Position numbers and translations under genes: made by a program. Positions 33,121-46,239 of a DNA stretch of 64,000 bases are shown here, one piece after another (positions within the stretch are counted from its first letter, which is position 1; each line of letters begins with the position of its first letter). The stretch is from Rhodocollybia butyracea (taxonomy: Eukaryota > Basidiomycota > Agaricomycetes > Agaricales > Omphalotaceae), in the NCBI GenBank assembly GCA_015501585.1, contig JADNRY010000029.1, positions 1 to 64,000 on the forward strand, in the 5' to 3' direction. The notes under the pieces are model-generated. The model worked only from the letters and a program-made list of their open reading frames with translations. It was not told the DNA's origin and did not search any database.

Positions 33121-35668
33121 TTTATTACACGGCATGGTCAAAGTACTGAATGCCGGCTCCGGAAGGAAGGTGCGAACCGACTCGATTGTATCATGATGCC
33201 TTGCCATTCGGGGCATTGAATTGAGCGGACAAGAATGAAGAGTCAGACCCCACAGATACCGATCGCAAACACTCCCAGATGAAGGTAAAAAAAGTACGAG
33301 TGTCAAATTTTCTTTCTTTCTTTTTTTTTTTTGGAACGTTGCTCGCGTCAGCGACTATAATATCAGAACACCTTCAGGTAAACGACAAAGTCGTCCCATC
33401 CAGCTGTTGAGATTTGCAAGGCACGAGGCCGAGCTACTTTTTTGGAATAGTCAAGCCACTGAGGAAATGCTTTACGCCGTATGACACCCTGTGTGGGACT
33501 TCATACTGGGTCTCTCCTCCCTCCTCCTCCAATAAGTTAGCACAGACATAAAATAAGAAAACATATACCCCTTCAGCTCAGACCCCAGTATGCTACTCCA
33601 CTAAAACCCCAGTCCCCTCCATAAGCATGTGGAGGAGATCTAAATCCCCACGGATCACGTCCTTCCACCGAAGCAGCCCTTTGGTCAAATTTCAAACTTT
33701 CAACAGTTAAGACAAGCAGTTGAGTGACAAATCACAATGCAGGTGTCATACTCGAGCGGTTCGGGATCTGAGAGATGAAAGACGGTAAGTCCATCATCAT
33801 AAATTGATAAATAGAGACCTGCACAACGCCCGGCATCAAGGAGGACGGTCACGGTTGGTGTTTTTGATAGCAGTGAGAGCTGCGAGCTGTCCTCAGCCTG
33901 AGGATGTCTCCCTATGCCCCGATCCCGGTAAGGGAGCCGTTATTGCGCAGGCCCGGCCCGGTCTGGTAATTGGCAAACCTCTCGTTCCCAATTTTACAGT
34001 AGGTCGTTAGATTTCAAGCTCTGAGTTAACTATTTTGCGCCACAATCCAATGTTCCGGATGCTATCTCAGGACAATCAGGTAGGTGGTGGCTCTCCGCTA
34101 GCATGCTCGAAGCGACGAAACAACTCACGTAGGACCGGGTCCGCCTCGCCAAAATAGACGAGTGAACTCCCCAAGGTGTCAAGTAGTTCTACATCAGGAG
34201 AAGTGTGCGCTCGACAAGCTCTGTGATCAGTCCCGGGCCGTCATATTCTGGAACCGTCCTGGCTCACGGAATATGCACTCCAACCCTCTTGACACTATGA
34301 GTCAAGGTATATGCATGTATGCTTGCAGTACATATATGCATCTCAAAAAAAGTCTTCATCCTTGTCATAATATCAGATACTTCAGCGCTATACCCAGAAC
34401 ACTCAAGCCTGGTGTACTGGTTTCATTGGCTGCTCGTCAGCAGAGAGAAACTAAGTACATCTCATAAAAATTGATGAAAGGACTTCTGCCTCATAGTTTA
34501 TTTGTGGAGGGTTTTAACCTTCGTTGGTAGCCCGACAGTCTAAGTATCTGACAGAGTCACACCTGAGAATACTCTTTCGGCAGTACCATGAGCTTACCGC
34601 AGAGAACTGACAAGTTCGGAAAGCCAAAACTCGGGCCTGTAGAAGCGTTAATCTTTCCCTCTGAGGCCAGTTGGCTACTGAGGGCTCTGCTTCAAAACTT
34701 ATATTTCTTCTCCCAATGTACGTATTACTTAGTACCCTCTCACCTCTTCTCACTTGTCCGATCGACCCAAGAATCAATCCCCGAGACCTGAGTCATGGCC
34801 CCCACGCCCCTTCCCGAGTCAGAGTCATTGGTGACAATGGAAGCAGAACATTCCTTGATTTCATCTTGGCTGACTGAAGATAAACTGAAAACTTGGCTCT
34901 AGACTTCATCTCGCAGCTCATGCGAAACACCGATATGCGAAAAAACAAACTGGTGTGCCGCGGAGTTGAAAGAGGACTTAATTCATATCTTAATGAAAGG
35001 GAAGCTGAGTGTTCCGGCCAATGACATGGGTCTAACTTTCCGCTCTTCAAAAATGTTGACGGGGTTCCAGAGTATTAAAAAACTCGTCATACCCATTTCA
35101 AGGAGTAATATGAATGGAGTTTCGTTTTCCCCTCTAAAATGAACGTGGAGACAAAGGGAATTGAAAGCCTTGTCCACCCAAATTCCAACTCGAGGACACT
35201 CGACGATCCCCTCACTGATCTGGCTCTTTCTTGCCTCATGGTCGACCTCCATTTCGGACATCAATTCAAATACATGAGATCGACTTCCTCCTGAGAAAGA
35301 TCGAAATTAAAAGGCAGCCAATAAGCACTCACTGCAAAGCTCGGTCCACGTACATCAACCCTCTCGGAGGATATAGCAAAGGAAATGGGGTTTCCTGTTC
35401 TAAGAAAGAATGATGAAAATCAGAGGCAGCCTTAAAGTTTACTACTTAGTAGCCTATCGATGTCGCAGGATATGCGGGGAGACTTCTTTGACTTTCCTGG
35501 ACTGAGTCATTGTAAACGATAAGTTTATCTTTACTCGCGATCTAAGAAGCGCATTCCGAGAGCATATATGCATTTATTCAAGAAAATTCAAGTCATATAC
35601 AACTAGATGCCTACAAATATGCGTAATTATTAGTGAATGAAGACAACGAAGTCCGGGCGTCGCGCAGG
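33121..35668. other. Gene-poor stretch; no supported gene
   Basis: It holds a T/C-rich run (about 33307-33332) and scattered open frames under 110 codons (for example plus 33804-34010, minus 34983-35264 with MSEMEVDHEARKSQISEG). None has splice or family support. The minus-strand frame at 34983-35264 may be a gene fragment. Confidence 0.3.
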
Positions 35669-36260
35669 CTAATTATTGGGACGCGATGGGACACCAAGAC
35701 AGGTGACTTTCGCAACGATAGGTCGCAAGTGTTCATCCGTGACATATGCAGGTGTGTTTGCATTCCTTACGATCTTGGCTCCGAGGCACTAGATTCATAA
35801 CCACAGTCAGAGTAGGATCGACAATTCGCCGAATGGAGGGGCGCTCACCAGCGTATCATTATTTTTCAGAGCCACCGTCCCGTTTACGCGAATTCCATTG
35901 ACATAAGTACCAAAAGCCGACTCGAGATCTCGAACGTATATCTTCAAATCAAATCAATAAAATTGAGGGCAGAGGCCAAAAACCAGGGCTTACTTGTCCG
36001 TTTCTACTCCAGATTTCGGCATGATTTGGACTCAGCGGAATTGGTGACACCAGGGGACCTTGGCCATTCCTGGGTGGCAATGCTGCAAACCACCCATTTG
36101 TTGAAGTGGCGTTCCTGCTTCCTGCAGTTTGTCCGGAGCTCGTTTCTTGTGAGCCGAGAACAACTCGGATGTTTGGATGAATGGGAATAAATTTCGAAGC
36201 GAAGGGGAAGCTGTCTTCCTTTGCTTGAAGGGCAAGCATCGGAGGCAGAATAACATCCAT
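35669..36260 (-). CDS. Small FHA-domain protein
   Basis: The likely start is the ATG at 36260 (MDVILPPMLALQAKE). An in-frame ATG at 36368 sits in a TATA-like context (TATTTATA), so is less likely. Three exons, with introns about 35943-35993 and 35791-35850, give about 160 aa. FHA signature: IRVVLGSQ at the front, then LSPNHAEIWSRNGQ (the core S-x-x-H), DLESAFGTYVNGIRV (the second core, S/T-x-x-N-G) and LKNNDTLCLGAKI. FHA domains bind phosphothreonine peptides. This protein is little more than the domain with a linker insert, so it would act as an adaptor. Partners are not indicated. Confidence 0.8.
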
Positions 36261-37143
36261 GAGATAGTGCAATTCGATCTGAGAAGAGTGTAGGTTTGGG
36301 GATGGATCCAATCTATGAAAGCTGGGATTTGGAAAAGCGATTACTGGTCTGGTCCAGTATAAATACATTGAAACGTGGTCTACGAAGGATGACTTGAAAT
36401 CGATCTGCGTCCAATCTTGCTTCTATGAAGAGGGTCTTCTTTCTAAGTTTTTCCCCCCGTTAGGTGAATTTCAGTTGCTGCGGGAACCTTGAGTCTTACA
36501 GCATAGTCATTGTGATTTGAGAGTCTTACCATTCGCACAAAAAGTTCGCCGCCACGTAAGAGCTTTGACTAGGGAGGAGTCCGGTAAGTACACGAGTTTG
36601 CTGAATGCATGCACGTTATTCCGACCTGCTAATCGGTGGTTATTGTGGAACGGCCGCAATGAGATACAAACCTGCGGTTCTCAATATTTAACTGGAGGCA
36701 CTCATATTCAGTCGTAAGAGACTGCTAAAGTTTGAAGGTTGAGCAGGTCGGGCGCATACATCAGATTTGAGAGAGGCGAAATCTGAACCTACAGTGAGCA
36801 ACTGAGTCCCGGCCTAAGGTGAGCGCATGATGGCTGTAACAGAGATACCTAGATGAATTCAGGAAAGATAGTAGTCCTAACAACGTACTAGCAAGGTCGG
36901 TTCAAATTCCCAGGCATAGCGGGCAGACGCCGCCGCCCGGCCCCCAGCCCCGAGGAACTTTGATAAGGAAAAGTAGAAGAAGGGAGTGAGATATATGCTG
37001 ATGGTGTGATTCATCGTCGGATATTCTATGATAAAAATATTGTCTTCCATATTGTTCACTGAAAGCAATCTACGGCGGGTTCGGGAGATCAGCGGCACCA
37101 CGGCTGAGCCTGAGAATTTGGACCATGAAGTCCTTGCCACAGG
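36261..37143. other. Intergenic; no supported gene
   Basis: A GGTTCAAATTCC string at about 36899 resembles a tRNA B box but lacks a T-stem and a matching A box. No gene was recognised. Confidence 0.35.
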
Positions 37144-37199
37144 CTTTATTAGCGAACGACTTTTCCTCGCTAACTACAGTCTACAAGACGCTAGCCAGG
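37144..37199. repeat. Nested hairpin repeat, copy 2
   Basis: It repeats the inside and right arm of the element at 1903-1969: CTTTATTAGCGAACGA, a short loop, CTCGCTAACTACA and CTAGCCAGG. It carries an 8-base insertion (near CAGTCTAC) and lacks the left outer arm. Confidence 0.5.
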
Positions 37200-37527
37200 T
37201 AACAAAGTACCCACCCAACGTGCTTGATGAGAACTTTCGTAATAGTTGAGCGCTAGATTGGGTTGGAAGTGGCGCCCATGATCTTCGAATTTCAACTTGT
37301 GCATCACTGGCAGCTCGGCTCTGTAGCGCAGCGCTGCAACAAATACCAGCAGATGCCAATGGCGACGAAAGTTCTTGGGCTTTATGCAACAGCCGAGATA
37401 ATTTCAGTGTCTCTCACTGAGTCTCTTATTATGTTCTCGTTTGGGCGCAGTATGACGGTGGATGGAGCACTTGACGTCAGGAAGCGGAAACGTTATAATT
37501 GCCCCAGTTATTCAACTCAACCTTCCA

Positions 37528-40500
37528 ATGTCTTCTTCTCAAGCAACCGAAAACACAACCAAAAACTCCTATGAAGCGCCCCTCGTAAATGAGCGCAAAG
37601 TTACCGATCCCATAACTCATCTTCCTGTGACCATCCATGACAGCACTTCCATTCAACTTGAACGGATACCCCCTCCGTATTCTGACTCTAAAGCTACCGA
37701 AGGATTAAACAGCAAGGAAGTGAACAGCCAACGTCACACAGGGATCGAACAAGTCGTTTTGGAGGAAACCAACAAAGGCTGGTGGGAGGAGGACAATTCT
37801 GGCAGGACGCGTACAGCTTTCATTACTGCGTCATCTGTGTCCATAGGCGGATATTCAACGCTGATCTTGTCCAAACTACTTGGTCGAATCTTTGGCACTA
37901 GTTCAGAAGGGTTTAGCGTTCTGGATCTGTTCATTGGCAGTGTGGGATGCACGCTTTTAGCAGTAGTCGCGGCATTTTTGATTCTTCATCACGATACTGA
38001 AGATGTGAAGAAACACGACGAGGTCAATTGCTCTCTATCTTTTATGCCAATCTCTCAAATTCCACTCTCTTCAGAAGCCTCGGAAAGCCGCAGCTACGCA
38101 AGAAAGGCCTGAGTCTGCTGCTTGGCTCAACTACTTTCTTGATACGCTCTGGCCTATCGTAAATCCGGCGCTATTCACCGTAGTCTCTGATGCGCTGGAA
38201 GACACTCTTCAAGCGTCTTTACCAAAGATGATTCACGCTGTTCGTGTCGCTGATATCGGTCAAGGCTCCGAACCGCTCCGAATTTTAGGAATCAGATGGC
38301 TTGACAGTGCAGATGCGTCCAAGGAACGTGACGGAATGGTTGCTGAAGAGGGCGATTTCGTTCATTTTGAGGCCGCTGTATCATATCGTGCCAAGTCTTC
38401 CAGCTCGTCATTGAAGGGAAGGTCTGCTAACGTACGTATCATACCTCTTCAACAGTACCTTTGCTAATCTTTGCTTCAGCTCCATCTCTTAACGCAGTTC
38501 TGGCTCACGGGTGGATTGTCCTTCCCGTTTGGGTAGAGATTACTGGGATACTTAGTACTGTCCGAGTCAGGATTCACCTCACGCCGAATCCACCGTTCCT
38601 GTCATTACTGACTGTGACCCTCATGGGTCAGCCCCAGCTCTCTCTTACAGCCACACCGTTAGCGAAGAATTTTCTCAACGTAATGGACATACCTGGGCTG
38701 TCGAGCTGGCTTCATCGAAGTATTCATGACGCAATATCCGAATATGTTGCTCCGCGTAGTTTGACTGTAGATCTGAAGGCTGTCCTTATAGGAAGGGAGA
38801 TAATGGATACAAAAACGCGTGGTATTCTTTGGATCACTGTCATATCCGCAGAAGGGTTCAAGAATGGGGATGGTATTGAGATATGGAAAAGTGAAGATGG
38901 CAGAAAAGGTTCGGTGTATGTCACTGCTAGTTGGTCAAAATGGGGTAAAGCACTTTGGTCGACCAGGTCAGTGAACCCTACCATTTTTCGCGAACCTTGC
39001 GATCTAATATATATATTACTAGAATCATACAAAGCGAAGGTCACCCAATCTGGGAGGAAAGTACGGCTTTGTTGGTCGCTCCTGCGGAAATCAACTCTCA
39101 AGAGAAGCTCAAGCTTCAGTTATGGGACTCAGGTAAGGAGATGGTTCCACGCGCTACGCTACGTTCTAGTTCGCACTAATCTTCCATAGACCGCTTCACT
39201 GCGGATGACAATCTTGGAACCGTTGAAGTGTCTCTATTTGATCTCATGAATACCAACGAGACCCGTAACCGTATCGGCCATCGACAAGACAAGTTTCTCG
39301 CTGACGACGGTAAAACCCAGTGGCCAGGAACCCTCACTTGGTCTGTTGGTTATTTTGCCAAAACAGAACTCGAGCAGCATTTGGCCAACAAAAACGATGC
39401 AGAAATCGAAGAGCTCAAAGAGAATGTCGAAAAAGAAGCAGAGGCCAAGCTGCGCGAGGCCCAGACGCGCAAACAGGGTGAAACGGAGGGCGAAATCGAT
39501 CAGCTGAAGAAAGAGGACTTGCGCGAGAAGACGGATGAAATCGTCTCTGGAACTCCGGCGACGCGAGACTGGCCAGCAGGAATACTGAGTGTGCGGATAG
39601 GACAGATTAATGGTGTCGATATCGATAAACCGAGGCAGTCTGGATCGAAGGGGACGAAGAATGGCGAAGATGGAGTCGAGGATGAGGAGCATGATGATTT
39701 GCCTAGTCCATATTGCACGATTATCATTAATCATGTGAAGGTATACAAGACGAGGACAAAGATGAAGTCAAATAATCCATACGTGAGTTTCTTTTGGTCC
39801 ATCTCCGAGTGTCGATCTGAACTTGATTTTCCTAGTACGATGCAGGCACCGAGCGATTCATCAAATGCTGGCCAGCGACCATCGTTATGATTGCTGTTCG
39901 TGACTCGCGACTGCACGAAATCGATCCGCTTATCGGCGTCGTTGTTCTCCCGCTCCAGCAATTGTTTGCCAAACGAGGCAGGTCGCAAGTAACGGACGTG
40001 TATCCACTCGTTGGCGGCATAGGCTTCGGAAGGCTCAAGTGTTCATTGATGTTCCGTAGCGTGCAGATCCAACCTTCACCCGAACGGTTTCCGCAGACAC
40101 TTCTGGGATGGGATGTGGGCACTCTGGAGGTCAAGACAGAAACTATCCGCGCGTCTAATGACCTCCCAGCAGACCTCAAATCCTCCAGAATACTATTTCG
40201 CACTTTGTACGGTAGAGACAAAGCTCTTTCTTCAGCCGATGGCGGGTGGCACCAGAAGAAGGACAGACCGATCCGGCTGGCAGTCAAGAATAGATTTGCG
40301 TCCTGTCTCCTTATCCAATTTCGAACAACTGCCTTGGGCCCAGATAAAACACCTGCTTTTGGTACAGTGTGGTTGAAGGACGTACCGGACGAGGAAGAAA
40401 TCACTGTACGCCTTGCTGTGAGGCGAAATAAGGGTAAAGCGATGGTTAAAGCACGTTTCAATGCTAGTGAAGATATTGGTGAAAAGGTTGGAGAATTAGA

Positions 40501-40939
40501 AATGAGGATTCGTTTCCATCCTGGGTTGAGTGGTTATCATCACTGGCTGGCAGATCAGGACCCTGCGATGGCAGATGTAATGGAGGTTCTGGACGCTGCC
40601 GAAGAGTCGGAAGAAATCTCGAACAATGAGTTGTACGAGAGTGGATTGGATAGTGATGATGAGGTGACAGGAGCATCTTCATCGTCGTCAGACTCTAGTG
40701 ATTCAAAGGAGGAGGAGAAGAATGGCAAGATTAATAACGTCAAAACTACGGTTAAGGACTATAATGGGCGAAAGGGCGAGTTGCATAGGAAACATCGTGG
40801 TTTGTTTCAATGGTCGCTGGTGAGAAAGGTTGCCTGGATTGGGAGAGGCGCTGAACATGAGACTGAAAAGGCGAAGCAGAAGGTTGTCGGAAAGCTGACG
40901 CATCAACAAAGAGATGGTGGGGTTGAGAAGGAAGCTTAA
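37528..40939 (+). CDS. Mug190-like SMP/C2 membrane contact-site protein; one frameshift
   Basis: The ATG at 37528 starts MSSSQATENTTK. Order: an acidic/Pro-rich N-terminus; two hydrophobic segments (about 110-165, a likely ER hairpin); an SMP lipid-transfer domain (WLNYFLDTLWPIVNPALF to VLIGREIMD); a first C2 domain (GILWITVISAEGF to LFDLMN); a Lys/Glu coiled coil; a second C2 (AGILSVRIGQI to VVLPLQQLF); and an acidic Ser tail. Extended synaptotagmins and Mug190 proteins tether ER to plasma membrane and move lipids. Exons 37528-38022 and 38075-38431 are sound. In the next exon (from 38480) the frame reads LHLLTQFWLTG, but LPVWVEITG follows in another frame, so about one base is missing near 38510. 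Either the gene is broken there or the sequence has an error. The rest, including introns near 38967, 39133 and 39783, is open. Confidence 0.78.
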
Positions 40940-41602
40940 TCCTGTCAACCATATCTTATACAGACGATGTGTAGCGGTGATGTACAGACCAAGTAATACT
41001 TATTGATGTAAAAACATCAGTTGCTGGACACATCGCTGCACAAAAGGTGTAGCTTCCCTTCATAGATCGATACAGAGTCAAAAGAAACAACGAGTGCCTA
41101 TATTCTTTTGCCTATATTCTTTCGCCTACATGCACCTAAGCTTTGAAGGAGAGGATGTATATCGTTATGGCCCCGCTGCCCGGACCCGCGCGCATGAATG
41201 AACTGGAGGCTGAACGGCGGTTTCGACCCCCGAGTCATTCTTGTCTTTAGAACACGGAAATTTTGACCTCTGCTACTAGACGATTAAATCAGTAGCAGGT
41301 TCGGCTCAGCTGCCGGTTGAGTTGGAGGACGTTACCTGTTCCTAGCACCTTGATAGCTCAAGGTAAAAACCCTGTAATCCATTAGGCCTACCTCCAAGAT
41401 GAAAATGTCAAAATATCGGGTGAGTTTATTCCAGTCTTCCTTAGGCAGACTGACGATTATGGAGAAAGTTCGGATAAAATGATAACAGGCTTCTCGAGAG
41501 AAGCACGAAGTTAACGCAAGTTTAAAATGTAATACCAAATAACTCCTTACAACAAAGAAAGTACAAACAATTACAGATATTCCCTAGTAAACTTAAAGCT
41601 AT
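40940..41602. other. Convergent intergenic region; no gene seen
   Basis: It lies between the end of the Mug190-like gene and the end of the first 7TM gene. A short duplicated TATTCTTT(T/C)GCCTA motif occurs around 41098-41130. Nothing else was recognised. Confidence 0.4.
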
Positions 41603-43122
41603 TAAACAGGCAAAGGAGGGAGCCCCTTCTCCTCAAACGTAGATACCGGACTTTCAAGGGTCGATCCAGAGTCAAAAGAAACTTTGAAACGCGTATCTGA
41701 ACTCCGTCTGGTCCTCCACCACTTCCATTTCCATGGCATCCACACTCCGAGAAGGTCCTAAAAATGCGAAAGGGGTCGATCGAATTGTCAAGGAACAAAA
41801 AAGGCGCCTACTGTTTGCGTTCCAAAAATCAAGACCGCGACAACTGGGACTAGAACAAATCATCTAGCTTGGACGGTAGTGAGTAAGATCTAGAGTTAAC
41901 TCACGGAAAGACACCACAACGTTAAGCGCTGCTCCATGATGGATCGTGGCGACGAAGAACACACTCAGGCTGTTAGAATTGAATAAACAGAACAGGGAAG
42001 GGGGTGCATATTGAGAATAACTCACATCAGTGCAACAACACCGAACACACTGAACACAAATATTCGAATCATCATCGACATTATGTTTCTCTTGTTCGGG
42101 CTGGTATCAGGACTTCGAAAAATAGCCCAGTATCTCCGAAGAGACACTATCATAAAAACTACAACCTCTCAATATATTAAGGTATTGAGAACCAAGTGAA
42201 CTTACTCTCAATGACCACAGCGGGGGCCAGTATAATAGCGACCACAGCAGCTGATATTCTCCCCCTATAGCATTAGAAAGATGAGCGTTATAACAAGATT
42301 CGAGGCCAAAATCGACAGGCTCGACTTACGGAGTGGGCAGGCTTGAGTCGCAATACATACCGGAGCTTATAACTCTTACTGAACCTGGTTTCGTAAGACC
42401 AAACTGGAAGATGCATGGCATAAGTGTGGACGATATCACTCGAGTCCAACGGAACAGAATTCACTGCTAGGGCCTCGGCTGTTATGGCTGAGAACACGAT
42501 GTACGGCAAAAACAGGACCTGTAACACATCCAGTCAGTTCACCTTTGCAGGATTTCAACTGGTATGATAGGGACATACAATCTTTATCAATAGTTTCTGC
42601 GCTTTTACAGGCTTCTTGAAAAGCATTGCATGCACATTGAACCATATCTAGCCAACCATGTCAACTGGGACTTGCGAGTAGCACCGACTCCCAACAATCA
42701 ACAGACCTGAGCCACCAAACCTAACATTGCCGAGGCTACGCTGAGTACAACACCATCTCAATGCCACTGTTTTATATTCTTTGAAGCTTTGCACTCACAG
42801 CGGAGGGGCCGCATATACGACAGAACTCTGGAACACACATAACCCAAACGGTACACCCGTCTGTTTCTCATCTCCAGAAAGATCGATCTGCCCAGCGAAC
42901 AATAGTAGAGTATAAGAGATACTCGAGATAATCCACGAGATTAGAAAGCTGTACCACGTCGGTTGTCGCGAGATAGAAGAATTGAAGAATGCACTGCTGA
43001 CAGTGATAATGCTGCCGCAGAGACCGATGAGTTGTAGAACAAGAAAGAGCACAATGAGAGCGGGGGAGTGTTGGGAGGATCCTGCAGGTACATCTGCGGG
43101 GGGATGGGTAAGCGAGGAGAAT
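41603..43122 (-). CDS. Seven-transmembrane (GPCR-like) protein 1
   Basis: Seven hydrophobic segments are spread over about eight exons. TM1 is LIVLFLVLQLIGLCGSIITV and TM2 follows the family motif TWYSFLISW. TM3 carries CVFQSSVVYAAPPLVASAMLGLVAQIWFNV, TM4 VLFLPYIVFSAI, TM5 GRISAAVVAIILAPAVVI, TM6 MMIRIFVFSVFGVVAL, and TM7 NVVVSF then LPVVAVLIFGTQ. The cytosolic tail DLLGVWMPWKWKWW ends EEKGLPPLPV and a stop at 41603. The reading frame before TM1 has a stop without an ATG (near 43140), so the true first exon was not found and the start given is approximate. Topology and motifs are shared with the five genes that follow. I treat them as an Agaricomycete 7TM receptor-like family; ligand and G-protein coupling are unknown. 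Confidence 0.68.
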
Positions 43123-43135
43123 TTATTACTGTCAT

Positions 43136-43813
43136 AATAGACTCAACTGATCAGGATAAGATTGTGACCACCATCTATTCCTCCATTTAATAAACTTAAA
43201 CTCCTCATCGAATTGGGTGTCCAGCGGATCGAAGAAGCCTTTGAAAGTAAAAGAAAACCCACGCCCTTCGAGGACGGATGGACCAAGGATGTTGCGCCGG
43301 CGCAGACGTACTAGAACGAAAGCTAACGAAGTTGAGGGTGGAAAAGAAAGGAAGATAAGGACGAGTGAGTTACTCTACATTAATGCATTTAATGGATTGA
43401 ATATGAAACGTAGATCTCCCACTGGTACGTAGACACGCTCGTAGTTATGAGAATATTTTGCAACAGTGTGGACCATGGTCCATTTGAGACATCGGCTTGA
43501 CGCGACGACTTCACACAGCAAGTAATGGGGTCCCTCGCACATCATGCGCATCCCAAAGCTATTCACAATTGCCCTCGCCTACACATCTGTATTGGGTACT
43601 GAAGTGATGCTCGCAAGACGGTGATATCCGTAAAACAATCTGACGACAGCACTGGATAACTTTTGATCAACAACATTGAAACAGCTGGTTGACAACAGTT
43701 GGCTAGCCATTTGACGTAGAGCCATTATCACGAGGGCATGCCTCTTTCATTTAATTTTCTTCGGGTAGTGTGTCTGGCAGCTGAGACGATAGCTCAGCGT
43801 TCGACCTTTGGGA
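43136..43813. other. Intergenic between 7TM genes 1 and 2
   Basis: It should hold the unlocated first exon and promoter of gene 1. An Arg/Lys-rich open frame (43217-43432) has no family support. Confidence 0.35.
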
Positions 43814-45446
43814 TTACACGGGATTATCTATTGGGATTACTCCTTTCTCCATTTCAACATTTAGAGGAGGTTCAACCCAATGGTAATGATATACGGAATC
43901 AGAGATAGGGCGAGAATTTGCAAATGTTTCGGAAATAGGATAGGATGGCCTTATCGTCGAGGAGGATTGGGTGGAATTGCGGAACGACTCGACGTAACTC
44001 TGACTCGACGAGCGCCAGTGACCTGGAGGTCGCCGAAACTGGCCTAAAGTTTCTGAGTCGTTGTTTGACGGGGTATTGCGATCGGGCAACAAGTCCTCGG
44101 CCTTGACTGTAGGCTTCTTCCAGAACATCCACACTTGAATGATATCCTGATTACAGAGAATTGAGACAGATCAGTATGGGCATATATGAGGGCTACGTAC
44201 TTTCTGGGAGCCGAAGATTACGAGTACGAGCATAGGAACTAAGTAAAGGAGACGTTGTATCAGCACAAGTAACGTTGACACAATCAAGCACTGGCCTAGT
44301 GACATGAGGAAACAATTCGCCACATCATCTCGTCTAGTGGGCTGGGGCTGTAAAAACAATAAACCGACACTAAAACAGGAAGATGATTAGCTTGTCTGTT
44401 TCAATTTGCATCAAAAAAGCAACCGACGCCAGTGTGAATAGGTCCACAAATCCGAAGAGAAAGACTCTCACAACGAAAGCCATCGGATGGCTGGTTTGTG
44501 TAAGATGACCCCGATTTTGATGCACTTTGATTGCCATCCAAGCTGAATCGGAAGGTAAGGAGTCTGGATGAAAAATTCGAATCAAAGACTCACTCTCTGT
44601 GATAGTCACGCCAATAGTCGCAATTATTGTTATTGAAGAGGAGACCGTAACCCTTGATACCATCAAGTGTGTTAAAAGAGTAGAGGACGTGAGTGAATCA
44701 AAGTAAGCTCACGGTTCAGGCAGCTTCAAATGGCAGTAAAATCCGGTAGGACTTAGTTGTACAGCTTGCGGATGTGTTTGTCCAAGCTAGAAGACGTCAC
44801 AGTAACAATTACTTCTTGTGGATCGGAGATACTTGATAGGATATAGCTAACCAGGAATAAAACAACAAACATAGTTATCCAGACAATGTAAGGTCCAACG
44901 ACGAGCTGAAAACTCATGAGATGAACAGAGAAACATGATGTGGCGAAACACAAACCAAAGTCGTGATACTTGTTTTGACCTGGGTCATAGGAACATTGAG
45001 TGCCGCATGAACAAAGAGGCAAACCTAACGGAAAAGAATTGAGATAAGTTGTTGATTGAAAATGTCAAGATATAGCTACATGCAGACACATCGCCAAGCT
45101 CGTAAATCCTGTCCTGTTGTAAAGAAAAAGTGAGAATCGTTGCTTGAAAATAGTTGTGTAGATCAACTCACAGAGCAGGACTCGCATAGATCAGAGCAGC
45201 TTGCGACAAGCAAGCCCTCTGTGCCTCTGCACTCACGGAATCTGAATAGCCTCCTGGTCCCGAATAGGCATTTACAACGAGCGTAAGCGAATAGCTCAAG
45301 CCCGACATAATCCATGAAACACAGAAGCTGTACCATGTCGCGTATCGTTTGACTTGCGGGGAAAGGCATGCCGTGAAAATGACGACAGCGAAAAAGAGAA
45401 CACCCAAAAGTTCAAGAATGATAAAGGCTTTAAGATCAGCTTGCAT
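43814..45446 (-). CDS. Seven-transmembrane (GPCR-like) protein 2
   Basis: Exons join through about nine introns to a complete protein. TM1 is AFIILELLGVLFFAVVIF; the motif TWYSFCVSW opens TM2; CLSQAALIYASPALTGFTSLAMCLHV is TM3 and LVVGPYIVWITMFVVLFLV TM4. An extracellular loop carries GFYCHL, followed by TM5 (SSITIIATIGVTIT), TM6 (MAFVVRVFLFGFVDLF) and TM7 (VPMLVLVIFGSQK). The tail DIIQVWMFWKKPT has about 100 residues rich in Ser/Thr. The start ATG at 45446 is plausible but leaves a short N-terminus, so an upstream exon is possible. No lesion was found. It is diverged from genes 3-6 and closest in layout to gene 1. Confidence 0.72.
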
Positions 45447-46239
45447 GTCGGGTGAATAATCAAAGACTGTAGGTAAAAATAAAAAAAAAAGATTGTAGGT
45501 GAATGATGTAAAGATTGAAGAAATCTACAAGCAGTGGTCAACGGCTTGAGTGTTAATGGACTCGAAGACTCAGAGGAAGGGGGGAAGGAACCTGGTGAAA
45601 ACATGCAGTTTATCTCGGTTTTATCAGTAAACGGTAAATACCGTTTCACAAGGAAACTACACATATCACAGCCGCATGAATTTTGTAAGTGGGAATTAAT
45701 GATCTGCCTTCGAGAGAGATAATAATAGTAGGGCCAGCTTGGTACCCAATTCAGTTTTTCAGCGCGTCTTCATTGAAAGTTCGGTGTAGAGACCGGAGGC
45801 TACCTCAATACAGGTGTAAAAGTGGAAACGTGTGAGATGAGGTGAAGTACCGGCTCAGGCTGAGGTGAGCCCGAGAACTGAGCAGGGCTAGTTTACTTTG
45901 GGCTGCACACTGCGCGTCCGGTACCATGCATACCAAAATATTTATGCCGGTGTCAAGTGAAGAAGGTGAAGCGTCTAAAAAGAGAAAGAGAAAAACACAA
46001 ATAAGCGCTCGATAGACGCTGGCCTGGTTCAGTAAGCTGATCGGACTAATCGCGACCTGCTCAATCGACCGCGCCCAATTGTCGTATGTCTTCAGGAACT
46101 CAAACCCATATCTAGTGACGATGATCATCTGAACGTTCAACGCGCCTCAAAACAGGAATCAAAGATGTGCTGTTTTGCTTTTCGTAAACAATGACAACTG
46201 GCCCACCCGCGGACACTTGGACATGGAATCAAGATCTTC
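45447..46239. other. Divergent intergenic region between 7TM genes 2 and 3
   Basis: This is the point where orientation of the family switches from minus to plus. The right part (from about 46150) belongs to the promoter module shared with genes 4-6. No gene was recognised. Confidence 0.4.

Noticed and set aside
36890..36915. tRNA-like B box (GGTTCAAATTCC)
   Set aside because: The flanks cannot form a T stem, and no A box or acceptor stem lies at the right distance.
39234..39734. 166-codon minus-strand open frame with hydrophobic stretches
   Set aside because: Antisense to the Lys/Glu coiled-coil part of the Mug190-like gene, which gives Leu/Phe-rich complements.
39832..40461. 209-codon minus-strand open frame
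   Set aside because: Antisense shadow of the second C2 region; the sense strand has splice-supported homology.
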